The notes below the pieces were generated by a model. It did no database searches. It saw nothing but the letters and a program-made list of their open reading frames with translations, and was not told the origin of the DNA. 64,000 bases of DNA from Escarpia spicata (Eukaryota > Annelida > Polychaeta > Sabellida > Siboglinidae), in assembly GCA_963995525.1 (NCBI GenBank), contig OZ023214.1:31741518-31805517 (forward strand), given 5' to 3'. Made by a program: the position numbers and the translations under genes. Shown here one piece after another: positions 28,211 to 52,657 of this stretch; within the stretch, counting starts at the first letter, position 1, and each line of letters opens with the position of its first letter.

Positions 28211-29582
28211 TTTATTTATTATTTGAGGAATATATATATATTTCTGTGAAGTCAAAGTTGTGTTCATTTTGCACAGAAACATTGCTGAGTGTTCTGCATC
28301 ATATACTTAGTAAACAAATTAAATATAAATTACACTTTCCTACTTTATTATAAAAATATCTTCAACACATTGATTTGTAATCTTTTGAGCTATTTGACTG
28401 TTTATTTCACTTTTTTGATAAATTGGATAGAACTTTGATAACACATGTCCGTTTTTATAGGTTTTTCATAGGAATGTAAAAACAGGCTTTGCCCGTAGGA
28501 TGCTACACACTGCCCGAACGCACTGAACATTGCACACACAGATATAACAAAACTTTCAATAAGGAATTTTATCTGCAGAATCTGCATAGTCACTGTAAGT
28601 ACAGTAAATACAGATTAGAGTCAAGGCATATATATGTACATATCACACAATCAATCTGATACAGAATTGTCTTTTTCTGAGTCGGATGGGCCAACCACTC
28701 TAAGTAAACTACTACCGGGTAGTAGAAGTGCTGATCTCTGTAGATCTGTATCAATGTTAGTAATCGCATTGGACTGCATTCAATGAAAGTGTAAAAACTA
28801 CAATGGTTTTAGTTGTAGAAGGTTTTGGTAACAGCCACACTCTTCCCGAGTCATTGATCATCCTGGTGTGAAATGGTGGCATTCTCATGAATAACAATGT
28901 ACTAGGTGTTTTATTACTTTTACAGACTTACATTTTATATGTAAACAATGAATCGATACAACCATGCAAACAATACAATAATTATTATAAAGGTATGCAT
29001 AACGGGGGACTTCGTTAAAAATGAACGTAATTTTAGGAGGTATACATTTTTCTTGTATACCAGATTTACGAAGCATGGCATCAAGTGGTGGGTGCCAACA
29101 TTTCCTCAAATACCATGACATACTTTATGGATGGCCCCCGAGTAGACTAACTTGTATAAAGTTTCAACCCACAATGATTTGCATATAAAATAATTATGTC
29201 AATTCGCCACAGACACCAGTGACCAGGGAACAGAGAGCAGATACTATGTATACCTTTGTGGTTCATAAAAGTAAACATTTTTATAAAATCACACTTAAAA
29301 TATATGAAAAATATATACCAATAGTTTTGTCTCACACAGGTCGAAATCCAATCAATTTCATATTAAATATAGAGCATATAAACCTGAAAATCAAAAATTA
29401 CTGCACATTGTACTATAGAATGGCAATTTTTTTTTATAAAAAAATAAACTACAATTATAATTATTTCCTGCACCTGGACAGATTATGGCAGCATGCCATG
29501 ACGTCAGTACGATTTATAAAGTTAGCCCATATAGAAAACCGCCTAAACATAAATCACTGTTCACATAACACGCAATGGATCT
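28211..29582. other. Intergenic DNA; KDM8 3' side
   Basis: No gene is seen. On the minus strand an AATAAA (plus-strand TTTATT at 28910-28915) lies about 670 nt past the KDM8 stop and could be its polyadenylation signal. Confidence 0.4.
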
Positions 29583-30833
29583 CTATTCCCACCAGAAACT
29601 CACAGAGAAACTTACTGAGAGTGACCGCACGTAATGCCAATATTTTGGCGGCAGATACAACATCTGTCCTGGCTTCAGAATGCATTCCGTGTAAGGCGCA
29701 CTGGAAAAGAGTGGATATTTGTGTAGATCTGGCGACTCTACATCAACGGCGCTTGTGTTACAGAGAAGATAGCCACTGTGTGGATACAACTGTGGCGTGC
29801 ACTCAACATCATACAGCCTCAGGTACTTCTCACCAACAACCTGACACAGGAAGTTGTGTTTTGGGTCTTGGTGAAGTGGAGAAACAGTTCCCGCCGGGCC
29901 GAACCAGGCATTTACATCGACATCCGCACATTCCCCGAGACCACAATAAGACGGGATGCTGATGTCTTGAAGGAGTTCTGGTATCTGGTCGAACAGCTGA
30001 TGTTGCGCCAGGTACCCAACGCCGGACTGTTTATTGGGATTTATTATGTAGGTATCGATGAAATCTGCCACTGTAGTGAGTTTCTGAGACCACGATTCGT
30101 CAGTGTACTTGGAGCCGACCTCGATTGGCACAGTTCTGCACCCTGCAGTGGTTTTGAGGTAGTCAAGACTCCAGTGATGAGGCCCCTTCAAGTCCATGGC
30201 AGGCCAGTGTTCCATTGCACTAGCAATGACAACAGGTTTTGCAACTAACACATGGTGTTCCATCAAGTATTGCAGAGAGGGGCATTCTAATACACCTACA
30301 GTGTATTTTGACGTCAATGATGGCACATTTTTTAGTTGCATTACAATGTCTGTAGAACAGTTGTCATTTTTGTTGTTATCGCCGCTGTGTGATTTGATCG
30401 TTTGTGTGCTCAATCTCTGAAGCTGTGTCACCAGTTTTGTGAGAATACTGTCAAGCACTGGCGCCCCCATTAAGAGCCCCATGTCACAGGTCGCAATCGC
30501 CTCTTTCAAGGTATACTTCCCACCGATCTTGTACAAGGCATATTCACTCACAGCCTTCAACAAACTCACAAACGTGTACATGTATCGCCAGGAAATTGCC
30601 ACATCTTTCCAGTGTCCAGTATTCAAATGTTCCCATGTTATGTCCAAAAGCACCTTACAAAGATGATTGCACCTGGGCCAATTTGCACCGAATAATTCGT
30701 TGACAGCAGTGTCAAGCATAGAAAAGCATGGATCACCAAGTAGATGTTTGTCGATGATGCTAAGGCCAAATTTTTCTTTTGATGATGGAACAATGTTGCC
30801 TAAGTCTTCGCAGACTTCCTGTAGTGTGTACAT
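29583..30833 (-). CDS. KDM8: JmjC oxygenase KDM8/JMJD5, intronless
   Basis: The 416-residue frame aligns along its length with animal KDM8 (JMJD5), a nuclear Fe(II)/2-oxoglutarate-dependent oxygenase known as an arginyl hydroxylase. The N-terminal helical half has the family signatures TWEHLNTGHWKDV (about 66-78) and ATCDMGLLMGA (114-124). The JmjC half has GCRTVPIEVGSKYTD (231-245), GYLAQHQLFDQIPEL (273-287), NAWFGPAGTVSPLHQD, and the C-terminal YWHYVRSLSVSFSVSFWW. The metal triad is H321, D323 and H400, with K336 placed to bind 2-oxoglutarate; these numbers match the human protein. All catalytic residues are kept, so it should be active. The whole gene is one exon, whereas vertebrate KDM8 has many introns. 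ATG 30833 fits the family's length. Confidence 0.95.
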   Translation of the reverse strand: MYTLQEVCEDLGNIVPSSKEKFGLSIIDKHLLGDPCFSMLDTAVNELFGANWPRCNHLCKVLLDITWEHLNTGHWKDVAISWRYMYTFVSLLKAVSEYALYKIGGKYTLKEAIATCDMGLLMGAPVLDSILTKLVTQLQRLSTQTIKSHSGDNNKNDNCSTDIVMQLKNVPSLTSKYTVGVLECPSLQYLMEHHVLVAKPVVIASAMEHWPAMDLKGPHHWSLDYLKTTAGCRTVPIEVGSKYTDESWSQKLTTVADFIDTYIINPNKQSGVGYLAQHQLFDQIPELLQDISIPSYCGLGECADVDVNAWFGPAGTVSPLHQDPKHNFLCQVVGEKYLRLYDVECTPQLYPHSGYLLCNTSAVDVESPDLHKYPLFSSAPYTECILKPGQMLYLPPKYWHYVRSLSVSFSVSFWWE

Positions 30834-31497
30834 ACTTACAGTTGTAGGTCACACATTGCACAGGACTCTACAAAAGAAATGTACAGTTGTATATATTTAT
30901 AGTACCGGTACTCGCCAGTCGGACACGCTAACAAGTTGGACACATAAACATATTGTTAGTTATCGCCGCTAATGATATGTATATCCATGTAAAATTGACC
31001 TAGCGTACTTACGAGATAATGTTGCTGATATGTTGTCTCGTTTTCTGGTCATGTGACAAAAAATATGCACTAAAATTAAAGAGGTATGGACCGCCAGTGT
31101 TGACATAACGTGGAATATCGCAGCAAGGCGTTGGGTTTTTAATATTAAATAAAAATGAAATACATATGCAAAAATTTTATTGAATGTTAGCAATCTCAAC
31201 AACTAAAATGAGAACAACTATTCACATTAATCACACGGGAAAGATTGACGTAAATAATTACATCTGATGCCAGCATGGCTTGCTATTCCGACTCGCGGCT
31301 CATAAATGTTTACACGTTACTTTGTCTTATTTGAAAATATTTCGCCAAAATGCACTTTTTAAAAACAAGTTGCTTGATCAAGTTGAATCAAATAAGTGTT
31401 ACAGAGTTAGAATATGAGCTTATTTCGCACAAATTTCTTCTGATAGTTGTAAAAAAATGGCATGTTTTGATTACCGTGTCCGACTCGCGGGTCAACA

Positions 31498-31922
31498 TAT
31501 ATACCGTATTCGTTCCATTAAGCATACAGTACACTTAACAAATATTTGAGACATTTTTTGTTCCAATAAGCGTACAGGGGTTTGCACCCAGCAACAGGAT
31601 ACCCGAATTTTCGATGTTGGTTCATTACCAAGCTTTGAATCTAGTGTGATATTGGTAGAAATTCAAACACAATGATGAATTCAACAGTCCAGGTTGGCAT
31701 TGAGATCACTGTCATGGCGTCGGATGCTGCTAAAAAGGGGGTGTAAACTAATTAGGGCATGTACGCTTAATAGAACGAATACGGTATATATATATATATA
31801 CCGTATTCGTTCTATTAAGCGTACATGCCCTAATTAGTTTACACCCCCTTTTTAGCAGCATCCGACACCATGACAGTGATCTCAATGTCAACCTGGACTG
31901 TTGAATTCATCATTGTGTTTGA
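31498..31922. mobile_element. Pair of head-to-head MITE-like copies forming a 260-bp palindrome
   Basis: The first copy spans about 31498-31795. Its ends are inverted copies of CCGTATTCGTTCTATTAAGC next to TATA. A second, partial copy starts at about 31799 in the opposite orientation. As a result 31663-31791 and 31799-31922 are near-perfect reverse complements around an AT core, with only a few mismatches in about 125 bp. An extra terminal-like word (TTCCAATAAGCGTACAGGGG) lies near 31561. TA target-site duplication is likely. Superfamily not assigned, no transposase present. Confidence 0.8.
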
Positions 31923-32067
31923 GATGCTGTCACCTCGTATCCTGTTGAGAAACTGCATTGCTGGCACCTAGCGCCATGTTGCAGCTCTGAGCAATACCTG
32001 GTATATATATATATGGCGCTAGGTGCCAGCAATGCAGTTTCTCAACAGGATACGAGGTGACAGCATC
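31923..32067. mobile_element. Fold-back element with 55-bp perfect inverted repeats
   Basis: Arms 31923-31977 and 32013-32067 are exact reverse complements over 55 bp, separated by 35 nt rich in TA. It abuts, and probably truncates, the right-hand MITE copy. The complete identity of the arms points to a young insertion or recent gene conversion. Confidence 0.85.
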
Positions 32068-33226
32068 TTTAATTTTTCATTTTATACACGTCACTGGTGA
32101 TTATAACTTATAAGAATAACCTGAAGGATTGTATGGACACTCTGCATAAACATATCAACATGTGCATGGAAATAAGCCTGTTGGCATATTTAAAAAAAAT
32201 GAACTGGCAAATATTCATGAGATTTTCAGGTTAATGCATGAGAGGGTGAGATGCTAAATGCATGAGTCTCATGCCAAATGAGTTAGACTTGGGAGCTCTG
32301 ATTGCTGCCTTTTTATATGCAGATTTATATACCCAAGATTGTGACTCTTATGTCATGACATGACTAAAATTACCCTTCTCAACATGTGTGAAGTTTTCTG
32401 TGAACTCTGTCTCTGAGAAATATTATAAACTAGGGACCTACTGTGCCAGTGCCACACTGCCAGTGGATGGAAAGTTTGGTGTGACTCGTGAGTCATGTGA
32501 GGTTATTTTCTTGCATTTTTTTTGGGGGCATTATTAGCAGCATCTTCCTTGTAGCTAATACTAATTGTACATATACTATAGCCTAGGGCTAGGTCCTGGG
32601 ACGAGGCACAGAGCTAGGGTCAGTAGGACACGTAATTTGGGTCATATAAGTAAAAGATTACTGATAAATTTTACATTTATATCACTGTCATGATAATGAA
32701 ACAGAATATAAAAAGACAATTTTAATTAGTTTTTAAAGAATAAATCCAGGTAGTCAAGTCAAGACCAAAAATCCCTAACAAATTATTAACATAATTTTGC
32801 CAATAATAACCTTACTAAAAACAGTAACAAATGTCATGTTGAAAGCAATACATACTGGCAGAGAGTTCCACATGGGACAAATGTCCCAATGAATGTGCTT
32901 CTTTGAAGTTTGACGTCTGTCACGTTATTTATGTGGGCGATATAAGCGGATATATCGAAACGTCACGCAACTTGGGTGTGTATGTCGCTAAGTTTGCATA
33001 TGAACTGCTGATCCTTTACTACGCATAAACCTAGCATGCGTATGTGTTTTCGATTACTCATGTGTAATCAATCTATACATTCGCCCGTTATAAACAGGCG
33101 CTCTTTTTTTGGATTTTTGTAAACCAAAATACCTCTTCAACGCACCACAAGTTGGCAACCAGAAACACTTATCATGTTGGTCGCCAGACGTTGAAACTGT
33201 CAAGACGGGACCGCAAAAACGACGTG

Positions 33227-36200
33227 ATGACTTGTAACACTTCAAGTGTCAAGTTTCACCCTCCGTCCACAGTTCCCCACGGTCACATAATAACCAACAG
33301 CAAGTGGCGAGGGACTGAGCTTGCTACAGTTTTGCAAGGTAAATACCATTGTAAAGTGCTTTTGAGAAAGAAATAGAATTGCCGCAAAATTTGACAAAAA
33401 TTAAGATAGGCCGTTCCGCCAAAAAGTCAAAATTATGATTTTCAGGATTATTTTATGGGAAGCCATTTCGACATAAATATACCACCTTCATCTGAGGCTT
33501 TGGCGTTTATTAATAATAATTTAATACTTTTTCCAAGTGGTAAAATGTATACATTTTCCCAACTGTGTAGCAAATTTGTAGCAAATTTTGTGTAACAAAG
33601 TTAGGAAATCTGTCATTACATATATTCTCAAGATTCAAGATAGTATTTGTTTGACTTACAACTAGCTTAAAATATTAATTGTTAATAATTTAGATAAGTT
33701 TAGTAAAATAACATCCAATAATTTGTTGTGTCATTGTTTAACAATTGCTGTTCTATTATTTGTTTTTCCACAAAAAAGTTGTTGCAACAACTGTATTTGT
33801 TGTTTAAGGACAAGTTAATATTCTATATGAAGATGACCTGCGTCTGCTAGATTTCTACCCGTCTGCTGACATGGGAGTAGTGTATGTGACAGAAGCAGAT
33901 GTGGTCACAGGCGGATACACCTATCGCAGCAAACTGGCCAAACTTAGAAAGGTACATTGCACACTTGTATACAAGTTTACATTTTTAATTATATATTGAT
34001 ACATCAATTTTTTTAATTTTGTATAAAGACCACAGATGTTTAAAATATATTTACATATGATAGTATATTGAGCAATGATAACGTACATCAGATGTATTTT
34101 GACTTATATCTGTCCTTGCTCATAATAGGAGTAATTTATAGAATTGCAACATATATATTGATATACAAAACCACACCATAATAGAATTATTAAAATATAT
34201 ATTATATATCAAAATGGCCTATCACAATATTTATATATATAATATGTATTATTTAATGTATTTTATGTAGTTGTACTAAAGTCAGGAGAAAAACATGCCA
34301 GAAATACATTTAACTTGATGACATTTACTAGGAATTTGATTATGTGATGGCACATTATAATTAATACTTTTTAGGCTAACACCATCAAAGTGGTTGTGCT
34401 GGTTGAAAATACTGATGTGAGCCGACAATATTTCTGGCCAGTGCAGAAGTTTATTGTGCTGGAACTGGGCCTGACATTGCTGCCCGTGACATCACAGAAA
34501 GAAGCAGCCAACATGTTAGCAGCATTGGTACGTACGGTGGTTGTCAAAGTTCATCCATGACAGAGTGAGCTGTATTGTGCCTGTAAAGGCCCATAGCATG
34601 GTTGATTTTGAGGGGGTTAGTTTGTCAACCTGTGATTTCATGCTAAAAAAACACCTCCAACTGCATTCCCTTGAGATATCTGCACCCCTCACAGGCTCTC
34701 CCAAAACCACATAAATTATGGAAAATATTTACTTTTCTCATCTGTTTTGATTGACATTGTCATCTGCGAACATCATTGATTCTGGTGCATCTTTTCTCAC
34801 CTTCTCCGTCAAGACTCAATGCAGATCCAACCTCTACACCAAAGTTGCTGCTTTCACCAGCCACACTGCACACCTTTGTCTCACACCCCTGGTACATATC
34901 TTGTATCAGTCTGATGTACTTTTCTGATACATTCCTTTCTCTCGCACATCTCCATATCTCCTCCCTTGGTACCCGATCGTATGTTTTCTCCAGGTCTATA
35001 AACACCACTCTGATGTCCTTCTGTCCCTCCCTGTGTTTCTCTATTGTTTGTTTGAGAATGAAAAGCGCATCTGTGGTACTCCTGCCTGGCATAAACCCAA
35101 ACTGACTTTCATGTATGTCTGCATTCTCTCGTCCTTTTGTCTATGACTCTCTCCCATATCTTAAAGGTGTGCATCAGGAATTTGATCCCTCGGTAGTTCT
35201 TACTCTCCTGAATGTCACCTTTTCCCTTGAAGATTGGGACCAGTATGCTCTGTCGCCAAGCCGATGGCATGTGTTCTGAAGTCATGACACAGTTGAATAG
35301 TCTGCATAATAACTTTACACCAAAGTTGCCCATACATTTCCAAGCTTAAGCTGGTATTTCATCTGCTCCTACAGTCTTCCCACTTTTCATCCCTCTGAGT
35401 GCTTTCTCTGTATCTTCGTCACTGATACTCCTTACCATTCGTTGATTCGCATCCCTCTCCTCAGTTTCTACTCTCGGGTTTTCCTCTTTCATCAGCCAGT
35501 TAAAGTATTGGCCCCATCTCTCTTTGATGTCATCGTCTTTCATCAATACTTCTCCCGTTGCACTATTGACTGTACGTATCTGGCCTATGTCCTTTCTTGC
35601 ACGGTCCCTAGCTGCTGCTATTCTATGTCCTTCTGACTGTCACTAGTTTCTAGGTTGTCGTACAATCTCTCTACTGCTTCTTCTCTCGCTCTTGCCACCA
35701 CCTTCTTAGCCGTCACTTTTGCTCTCTTGAACTCTATCCTGTCTATCGCTGCTCCTGTTCGTTTCTATTTCTTCAGTCTGGCTTTCTTTTCCTTAACAAC
35801 AATCTCAGTGTCAACATCCCACCACCGGCTTTCTACTCCGGGCTTCTTCTTCCCTGTTGACCTCCCACATACTTCCTGATCTGTTCCGCAGTTTCTTCCC
35901 ACCATTCTTCCACGTTCTCTGTTGTTACTTCATCTTCATCTGACAGTCTCACCACTATTTCTCCTGAAGTTCTCTCTCACTTCTTCCTCTTTTAGCTTCC
36001 ATCATCTGATCTGTTTCCTTCCCACTGTCCTCCTGTCTTGTTTTCCTCACCTCCAGTTCAGGAAATAGTACCCTGTGTTGTGTGGTGATGGCCTCTGGGG
36101 GTAGTACTTTACAGTTCTTTGATTCCTTAGCATGCTCTTCCCTCACCATGATGTAGTCAATATGGGTTTCTTGTCCCCCGCTGTTATAGGTTATAAGGTG

Positions 36201-38879
36201 GTTCCTTCTCTTCTTGTAGACTGTATTCAGTATCCTCAGATGGTATGCTGTTGCAAAGTCTAATATCTTAATGTCTTCCTTGTTTGCGACCCCTATTCCG
36301 TGTCCTCCGTGTACATCATTACATCCTGTCCGATCTCTTCCCACATGTCCACTTAGGTCTCCTGCCACCACCATTCTCTCGCAACTTGATACATCTTGCA
36401 TCTCACCATCTATGTGCTCCCAGAATTCCTCCTTTTCCTCTTCTGTGCATCCAGTTTGTGGTGCATAGCAACTGATAACATTCCACACTTCTCCTTCGAT
36501 CTCTTGTTTCACCCTCATCACTCTATCGCACGGTCGCTCCACTGCTAGTGCTCTGTCTTTCAGATCTTCACATAGTACAATTCCTTCTCCATTCTTCGTC
36601 CCATCTTCTCCATGGTAGTACAGTTTGTATCCGGCACCGATCTCTCTTGCTTTGCTCCCCTTCTATTTTGTCTCCTGTATGCACAATACTTGCAGGTTCT
36701 TCTTTAACATCGATTGTACTACTTCTCCACTTCTTCCTGTCATGCTCCCAACATTCAATGTTGCGAGTTTAATCTTCCTCATTCTCCTTCCTGTTGAGTA
36801 TCAGTCTCTATGTCTAAAATTGATTGAATTGTGTAAATCATGTAATATCTAGTCACCAAGTCCCATCTTATGTTCCAAATTCAACCCAATGTTTTGATAT
36901 TAATTGTAGATAACATAATGGTGTCTCCTAACAACTGGCTGATTGTTCTGTGCCATTTTATTTTAATCATATGTAATTCATTGAATCACCGATTGGTACA
37001 TAATGATAAGATCAGACATGTTGTAGGCAGGATAAGATGTGCGTGCGTGCATGTGTGTGCAAGAAATAGCTATGTGGTGGATAACTTATTTTATCGGTTT
37101 TTGATATTGATGGCCGCGATTCTGTAAATGGTGTGTGTATGTGCGTGTGTAAGGGCAACTTGCGGTGTATAACTTATTTCCCCAGCTTTTGATGGTTGTG
37201 ACATACTGATTGGTGATTCTTAGTATTTGTTTTTATTGTACTCTTTTACAACTGTACTATACCTTGCCTATTTATCTACAGATCGATGGCATGTGTCTGT
37301 GTGGTCAGTGTGGTCTGTGTGGTCAGTGTGGTCAGTGTTCTCAGTTACACGTTTATTTATTGCTTTCTTAATAGCGAACACCACAAGAGAATTTCCCCAT
37401 GAGGGACAAAAAAGGTATTTAAATTGAAAACATTATTCAACCGACTGATATTCAGTTTTTACCTTCGTTATACATACATTAAATTGTCAGGATTTTAAAT
37501 GGCAATATCCTATTTAGGTACATGCCGAGAATCACCCTCGGAATAACCCATTCAGTGGCGCCACCAAGAGGAAGGCAGTGTCTGTCGACGAAGCTGTCTT
37601 AGCAAGTATTCAGTGTGTACCAAAACTGGGGGAAGTGAAAGGAAGACTTCTTCTGGAAAAATTCCACAGTGAGTCTAATGTCGTCCTTTTAGTATATGTT
37701 GTGGTCTGTGCATATTCTGAGAAATAGAAATAGACAGTTTTTTGTTAAATATATCTTTCTGGTCTAAAACAATGCAACAGTAATCTGTGTGGCCATAACA
37801 TAAACGATATAATGCAGATAAAGTGTTGTATGTTCTTTGAAAGATGGAACATCCAATAGAAATAGAATGTTGTTTAAAATGTCTAAAGCAGTTGAATGTG
37901 TTGACATTGACACCTGTTGCATTATTGTATACTACATTTCTGATTTGATGTGCATGATTTTGGGTGTGCCGTTTATATAATGTGTGTGTGCATGTTATGT
38001 GCATGAAATGTAGAGATTATTTAATCTGCTTAATATGATATAGATCCTATTATGTACCAGCATTTGTACATTATCACTAACAATCAATATGTTCTCTTTC
38101 AGGTATTCTTGGCATTGTAGAAGCATCGGAACAAGTATGTATGCTCTATAAACCAATGCATTGCTAATCACTAATAATAACAATCTGCATGATTAGTAGC
38201 ATCATTCATGATTTCTTCACTAATGAAATAAGTATGCCATTAGTTGAAATAAATTGTCATTGTTTTGATTTTATACTGCCACTCTTGTTAGTTAGTGGCG
38301 TGACCTCGGTTGCAACAAAAACTGTCAAACATTTTATTTCCAAAGACATCAGGACTGCCTATATATATAGCATGAAAATTATGGCTATTGTTTATGAGCT
38401 AAATTTTACACATACCAGACTTAATAAAATGGCCATTTCTTGTAAACTATTTGGAATATTGAGCCCAAACTTCAGATTTGTTTATGTACGACTGTGGAAT
38501 ATCTTGCAAAAATCCAGTGGATCTGAGACCGAAATGCGTGTGCAATGCAAAATATTTGTTGACTTGAGATGGAACGATCTACCTGGGACTCGATTATTTT
38601 GCGTAATAACTGAAGTTTTCAGTCATTCCGCAAAATGACTTGGGGAAGACTTCTGTGTTGTTTGAAAGGTAGATCATCCAATAGAACGTACTCAGTCTCT
38701 CAGTGAATACCAACACAAAATAGTTTGCACCTCAGCAGTTCCTTAATTATATTGTTTTGCTTTTCAAATTAATTGGTCATAATTAAGTTCCTCTGTTGCA
38801 GGAGTTGGCTCAGGTCGTCGGACCAGCAACAGCCAATCACGTGAAGACGTTCTTCTGTCAGCCAGCTACTGTGACCTGA
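33227..38879 (+). CDS. FAAP24: FAAP24, Fanconi anaemia core complex DNA-binding subunit
   Basis: Exons are 33227-33338, 33809-33951, 34375-34527, 37518-37668, 38103-38134 and 38802-38879, all with GT-AG introns and matching phases. They give 223 residues, against 215 in human. In animals FAAP24 pairs with FANCM to target the Fanconi core complex to interstrand crosslinks. Family blocks appear in order: [14 protein letters not shown], then [33 protein letters not shown] in the nuclease-like but inactive domain. Next come [17 protein letters not shown] and [18 protein letters not shown] in the C-terminal tandem HhH domain. An upstream in-frame ATG at 33152 would add 25 residues, but the later start fits family length. 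Intron 3 hosts an antisense retrotransposon. The last four codons and stop lie in a minisatellite. Confidence 0.93.
34740..36790 (-). pseudogene. RTE-like non-LTR retrotransposon remnant in FAAP24 intron 3
   Basis: The remnant reads on the minus strand and starts near 36781 with an AP-endonuclease domain ([18 protein letters not shown], then [18 protein letters not shown] and a [11 protein letters not shown] block). It continues into reverse transcriptase with ERVIDKR, the [16 protein letters not shown] block, [16 protein letters not shown] and CETKV. An in-frame TAG in the endonuclease and several frame breaks disable it. The RT ends just after a GSALS motif, so the catalytic YADD/FADD part and the 3' half are missing. 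It is antisense to FAAP24. Clade assignment to RTE is from motif style only. Confidence 0.85.
37284..37340. repeat. Short GTGTGGTCA-type tandem repeat
   Basis: About five 9-bp units of the form GTGTGGTCA/GTGTGGTCT lie in FAAP24 intron 3, just before exon 4. Confidence 0.75.
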
Positions 38880-39227
38880 GCCTACAGCTACTTCGACCTG
38901 AGGCTACAGCTACTCTGACCATAGGCTACAGCTACTCTGACCTGAGGCTACAGCTACTCTGACCTGATGCTACAGCTACTCTGACCTGACGCTACTTCAA
39001 CCTGAAGCTACAGCTACTCCAACCTGTGGCTACAGCTACTTCAACCTGAAGCTACAGTTACTCCAACTTGAGGCTACAGCTACTCTGACCTGAAGCTACA
39101 GCTACTCCGACCTGAAGCTACAGCTACTAAAACCTGAGGCTACAGCTATTCTGTCCTGAGGCTACAGCTATTCTGACTTGAGGTTATAGTTACTCTGACC
39201 TGAGGCTACAGCTACTCTGCTCCGATG
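38862..39227 (+). repeat. 22-bp minisatellite beginning in the last codons of FAAP24
   Basis: The unit CTACAGCTACTCTGACCTGA+GG is repeated about 16 times with substitutions (CTGAAG, CTGTGG, TTCAACC variants). The first unit overlaps the final codons and the TGA stop of FAAP24, which read GCTACTGTGACCTGAG. Most of the array lies in the 3' UTR. A plus-strand AATAAA at 39621-39626 may end the FAAP24 transcript. If so, the array is transcribed and the transcript overlaps the 3' end of convergent DPM1. Confidence 0.92.
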
Positions 39228-39689
39228 CAACAGCAGAGTTTTATCCATTTGGCATTAAAACATGGGGTTTCATCTGACAACCATAGAATTGCTTCACACA
39301 GTGTGTACAAATGTAACACTTCATTGATGTTGATGACATTGTGTTTAATGTACACAAGGGTATTTCGTCACAGTTAGTACATAGGTGCTTATATATCTGC
39401 TTGGAGATCTAAAATTATGTACGCTTAAAATCCTGGAATATGCCCCCTATCTTCAACTGAATACTTACAATAGGCATCGTGTCTACTCCCTCTCTCCCCT
39501 ATATGTAACATAGACCAACCATGTACACAGTCACTGTTACCTTCCCTTTGCATGCATGGTTTGACTATACTAAGTGGATGTACATTTCTCCTTGTATCCA
39601 TCTGTATCTAATCTTAACTCAATAAATTATTACTTATATGTTCTTGACAAGTTTAAGTTGCCACAACTGAGTGGAGTTGGGGGCCATCG

Positions 39690-52077
<12,388 letters not shown>

Positions 52078-52657
52078 TCATGTTCTGGTCGGTAGACTGG
52101 GCAACTTAAAAGGACGAAACTACGGCGAATGTAAGTTATTTCAGTTATGATGAATGACTCGTAGCACATATACCATATTTTTTGTTGTAATAAAAATCAC
52201 ATTATAAACTAACTGGTGCATTTAAAGTGTAAACAGTATTGCTATAGCTCAAGGGACACCCACATGGTCGCTCAAGAGTCAAGGGGCACCTTTATAATTT
52301 ATTTGAAACATTTAGTGACTTTTAGTCCGCTACACTGGTATGCACTCAGGTGCTGAAAAACTGCATATATATGTGCATTTATGCGTATGTATAAAGGATT
52401 TATAATTATATAAATCAATTTAAATGATTAGTTGAACTTGAAAACCTGTTGCTTTTTACTGAAATAATGACAGGTGTTTGAACAATTCATATATCATGTT
52501 ATGATTAATTGCTACATTGACCACAAAAAGATCCCACGCAAGAGTTAAATGTATCAATTGACATGGACTCGCTATCTCTAATAAAGGAAACCTTTTCAAA
52601 TAAACCACTGGCTCATATTATCATAGACAAATGTTTACTGCATGCATGACCTCATAA

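Larger units (their letters stand above)
30834..33226. other. Divergent KDM8-FAAP24 intergenic region
   Basis: Both genes point away from this 2.4-kb interval, so it should hold both promoters. The middle is occupied by nested inverted-repeat elements (31498-32067). A CpG-bearing stretch at about 32910-33010 lies just upstream of FAAP24. No further coding exon is supported. Confidence 0.5.

Noticed and set aside
29219..30248. Plus-strand frames of 247 and 156 codons opposite KDM8
   Set aside because: They are antisense shadows of the KDM8 coding sequence. The minus strand has full family homology and the plus frames have none.
33152..33226. Upstream in-frame ATG of FAAP24
   Set aside because: It would add 25 residues with no family counterpart, and the start at 33227 gives the usual length. 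Kept only as an alternative.
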